This document shows, in pieces, positions 7,790 to 8,977 of a DNA stretch of 8,977 nt; position 1 is the stretch's first letter, and each line of letters begins with the position of its first letter. Source of the stretch: an uncultured Caulobacterales bacterium (lineage in GTDB: Bacteria; Pseudomonadota; Alphaproteobacteria; Caulobacterales; Caulobacteraceae); assembly GCA_903903715.1 (NCBI GenBank), contig CAIUZX010000154.1, forward strand, positions 1 to 8,977, in the 5' to 3' direction. A model generated the notes under the pieces. It ran no database searches. It was not told the origin of the DNA and worked only from the letters and a program-made list of their open reading frames with translations. A program made the position numbers and the translations under genes.

Positions 7790-7912
7790 GACGTTCTCCC
7801 GCTGACGCTGTCCCGCGCTCAGGTTCCAAACACCCGTGCGTCGTGACGTGACCGGGCCTCGCCCGGCTTTCAGGAACACATCTTAGTGTGGGTGCGCCGG
7901 GGCGGAAGGGGC

Positions 7913-7928
7913 GACGATCAAAATCGTC
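7913..7928. repeat. Inverted repeat upstream of the aldehyde dehydrogenase gene
   Basis: GACGAT-CAAA-ATCGTC is a perfect 6-base inverted repeat with a 4-base centre, about 125 bases before the ATG at 7789. It may be an operator or a leader hairpin. I found no convincing promoter for the gene in 7790-7960; CACACTAAGATGTG on the minus strand (7890-7877) has a CTAAGA that could be a -10, but no good -35 lies at the right distance. Confidence 0.3.
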
Positions 7929-7973
7929 AGCAGAAATTTGTGTCTCTCGTTTCGGAGATCAGGCGACTTTGCC

Positions 7974-8002
7974 TTGACTCATCGGGTCAGACTGCCCTAA
8001 AC
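7974..8002 (+). promoter_or_regulatory. rpmB promoter
   Basis: TTGACT (7974-7979) and CTAAAC (7997-8002) are separated by 17 bases. The pair fits the housekeeping promoter style described for Caulobacter (TTGAC with a CTANA core at -10). Transcription would start near 8009, leaving a leader of about 73 bases before rpmB. A GANTC sequence (GACTC, 7976-7980), the CcrM methylase target in many alphaproteobacteria, overlaps the -35 element. Confidence 0.65.
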
Positions 8003-8015
8003 GACCGCCTCCCGT

Positions 8016-8039
8016 GCGCGGCCCCATTGGTGTCCGCGC
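8016..8039 (+). other. Leader hairpin in the rpmB 5' untranslated region
   Basis: GCGCGG (8016-8021) pairs with CCGCGC (8034-8039) around a 12-base loop, inside the predicted transcript and 42 bases before the rpmB start. Ribosomal-protein genes are often autoregulated through leader structures, but I know of no described bL28 leader in this group. The structure could also be chance in GC-rich DNA. Confidence 0.3.
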
Positions 8040-8081
8040 CATCCGCCTATTGTTCTTAGAACCGCGCTGAAGGTCAGCACC

Positions 8082-8378
8082 ATGTCGCGTCGATGCGAAA
8101 TTACGGGCGTGGGCCCGATGGTGGGTCACAATGTGAGCCACTCGAACATCAAGACCAAGCGTCGGTTCTTGCCGTCTCTGAAGGATATTTCCCTGGCGTC
8201 TGACGTCCTTGGGCAATCCTTCAAGCTCAAGATCACGAACGCCGCCTTGCGGACGATCGACTTCAAGGGCGGTCTGGACATTGTTCTGCTCAACTCGCGA
8301 GACGAGGTTCTGTCGTCGCGCGCCTTGAAGATCAAGCGTCAGATCAAGGCGAAGCTGTCGACAGTCGCTCAGGCCTGA
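8082..8378 (+). CDS. rpmB: 50S ribosomal protein bL28
   Basis: A 98-residue basic protein of the large ribosomal subunit, near the L1 stalk and E site. The opening MSRRCEITGVGP and the segment GHNVSHSNIKTKRRFLPSL at 15-33 are the hallmark of bL28; the alphaproteobacterial extension runs through ALRTIDFKGGLD (55-66) to a lysine-rich tail. Only C5 is present of the cysteines used in zinc-binding forms, so this is the zinc-free type. The ATG at 8082 is preceded by GAAGG (8069-8073) with 8-base spacing. The gene has its own promoter and is divergent from the aldehyde dehydrogenase gene. After the stop I see only a weak stem (TCGC-CTCG-GCGA, 8384-8395), so the terminator is unclear. Confidence 0.96.
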   Translation: MSRRCEITGVGPMVGHNVSHSNIKTKRRFLPSLKDISLASDVLGQSFKLKITNAALRTIDFKGGLDIVLLNSRDEVLSSRALKIKRQIKAKLSTVAQA

Positions 8379-8443
8379 TCCTTCGCCTCGGCGATTCTGC
8401 ATAACGAGCGTAAATTCCCCCTTTCCGGTGATCGACTTCGGGA

Positions 8444-8463
8444 TTAAGGTTAACCGAAGTTAA
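8444..8463. promoter_or_regulatory. Cluster of TTAA motifs before the secreted-protein gene, CtrA-like but with wrong spacing
   Basis: TTAA occurs at 8444-8447, 8450-8453 and 8460-8463 in otherwise GC-rich DNA. The last two form TTAA-N6-TTAA; the Caulobacter CtrA consensus is TTAA-N7-TTAA. GGTTAACC (8448-8455) is also a palindrome. A GANTC site (GATTC, 8393-8397) lies upstream. The region 8379-8519 contains no gene I can support. Confidence 0.25.
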
Positions 8464-8507
8464 TTATCCGTGACTGCGACATTTCGGTCGCTTTGAAGCG
8501 GATCGTC

Positions 8508-8513
8508 GAGGGG
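8508..8513 (+). promoter_or_regulatory. Ribosome binding site deciding a TTG start
   Basis: GAGGGG lies six bases before TTG 8520. No such site precedes the other in-frame candidate TTG at 8493, so it fixes the start of the secreted protein. Confidence 0.65.
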
Positions 8514-8519
8514 CTGTTC

Positions 8520-8977
8520 TTGCGAACATATTTGATCGCGCATATCGGGGTGGCGATCGCGCTCTGCGGCGGCGCCGCATCGGCGTTGGCTTCCCCGTCG
8601 CTGGACGTCGTTATGTCGACCCGTCACGAACTCGCGTTCCATGCTGACAGCACTCCCCAGGTTCTGCGAATTGAGTCCGCCGATCCCGATGCGCATTACA
8701 CCAAGGGACTGGGAGATGCGGCTGCCCGCGTGCCGGTCGCGACCTTCGATCGCTCGCTTTGCGCGCTGACGACCAATCCAAATCTTCACCCTGATGTGCT
8801 CATTCCGGCTTCGGTTGTCGATGCGACAGCTGGGGCGTCCGTCGCTGATGAGGCGTGTAACTCGGAGCAGGCCGGCGTCGGTCGCCAGCTTTATGATCCC
8901 AGTGTCTTCGCCGCGAGCATCATACCGACAACGCAATGGTCGCCTCAGGACGCCAGCATCCTGCCGGTCGCGCCTAC
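8520..8977 (+). CDS. Secreted protein of unknown function, 5' part only
   Basis: The frame is open from a TTG start for 152 codons to the window end. The first 24 residues form a clear signal peptide: R2, hydrophobic core YLIAHIGVAIALCGGAASA, and an ALA|SP signal peptidase I site after residue 24. The cysteine at 16 is preceded by leucine, so a lipobox is not met. The mature part (SPSLDVVMSTRHELAFHADS and on) has two cysteines, C81 and C113, that could form a disulfide in the periplasm, and it is rich in Ala, Asp and Pro with no repeats. I do not recognise the family. Codon use resembles the neighbours (GC-rich third positions), and an overlapping minus-strand frame (8936-8460) gives an arginine-rich protein with no recognisable features. 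It follows rpmB after 141 bases and may have its own promoter. Confidence 0.75.
   Translation, partial: MRTYLIAHIGVAIALCGGAASALASPSLDVVMSTRHELAFHADSTPQVLRIESADPDAHYTKGLGDAAARVPVATFDRSLCALTTNPNLHPDVLIPASVVDATAGASVADEACNSEQAGVGRQLYDPSVFAASIIPTTQWSPQDASILPVAP

Noticed and set aside
6621..7829. 402-codon minus-strand frame in another phase over the aldehyde dehydrogenase gene
   Set aside because: It yields an Arg/Gly-rich low-complexity product overlapping the real gene in a shifted frame; there is no sign of a frameshift in the enzyme.
6416..7846. 476-codon plus-strand frame opposite the aldehyde dehydrogenase gene
   Set aside because: It is the complement of a well-supported enzyme gene; its product is His/Arg/Asp-rich with no recognisable motif.
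7959..8402. 147-codon minus-strand frame opposite rpmB
   Set aside because: rpmB is certain from its bL28 signature, promoter and ribosome site; the antisense frame also covers the rpmB promoter.
8460..8936. 158-codon minus-strand frame near the window end
   Set aside because: It is Arg-rich with no motif, whereas the plus-strand frame from 8520 has a ribosome site and a signal peptide with a proper cleavage site.

Overview
The window reads as ordinary chromosome of a GC-rich alphaproteobacterium, most likely Caulobacterales or a related group (Maricaulales/Hyphomonadaceae). Reasons: the tsaE-amgK-murU order, a Rhodobacter FdVI-type ferredoxin, a 98-residue bL28 of alphaproteobacterial type, a periplasmic protein resembling the Caulobacter-type DUF4908 family, a TTGAC/CTANA-style promoter before rpmB, and GTG/TTG starts placed behind good Shine-Dalgarno sequences. 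The taxonomic call is inference; no search was run.

Layout. (1) 1-1644, minus strand: tsaE (t6A tRNA modification ATPase), amgK (amino-sugar kinase of peptidoglycan recycling) and the first eight codons of what is probably murU, joined by an 11-base and then a 4-base gene overlap, so translationally coupled. (2) 1645-1767: divergent control region holding a candidate promoter whose spacer contains a 14-base palindrome. (3) 1768-3396, plus strand: a two-gene electron-transfer operon, NADH-type ferredoxin reductase followed by an FdVI/adrenodoxin-type [2Fe-2S] ferredoxin, closed by an intrinsic terminator. (4) 3398-4201, minus: an exported protein of unknown function. (5) 4280-6221, minus: phaA-phaB (beta-ketothiolase and acetoacetyl-CoA reductase), the first two steps from acetyl-CoA to (R)-3-hydroxybutyryl-CoA for polyhydroxybutyrate; no polymer synthase is in the window. 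(6) 6365-7789, minus: an NAD-type aldehyde dehydrogenase with two consecutive hairpins after its stop, so probably a separate transcript from phaAB. (7) 7790-8081: divergent region with the rpmB promoter and leader. (8) 8082-8378, plus: rpmB (bL28). (9) 8520-8977, plus: the start of an unrecognised secreted protein with a TTG start, running off the window end.

The genes are mostly housekeeping or central metabolism: envelope recycling and tRNA modification, a redox pair for an unidentified acceptor, carbon storage, aldehyde oxidation, and a ribosomal protein. I found no mobile element, CRISPR array, tRNA, rRNA or defence-like cassette. I do not see a convincing new biological system. The items most worth a second look are the operator-like palindrome in the ferredoxin-reductase promoter, the two exported proteins of unknown function, and the possible methylation-sensitive (GANTC) promoter of rpmB.
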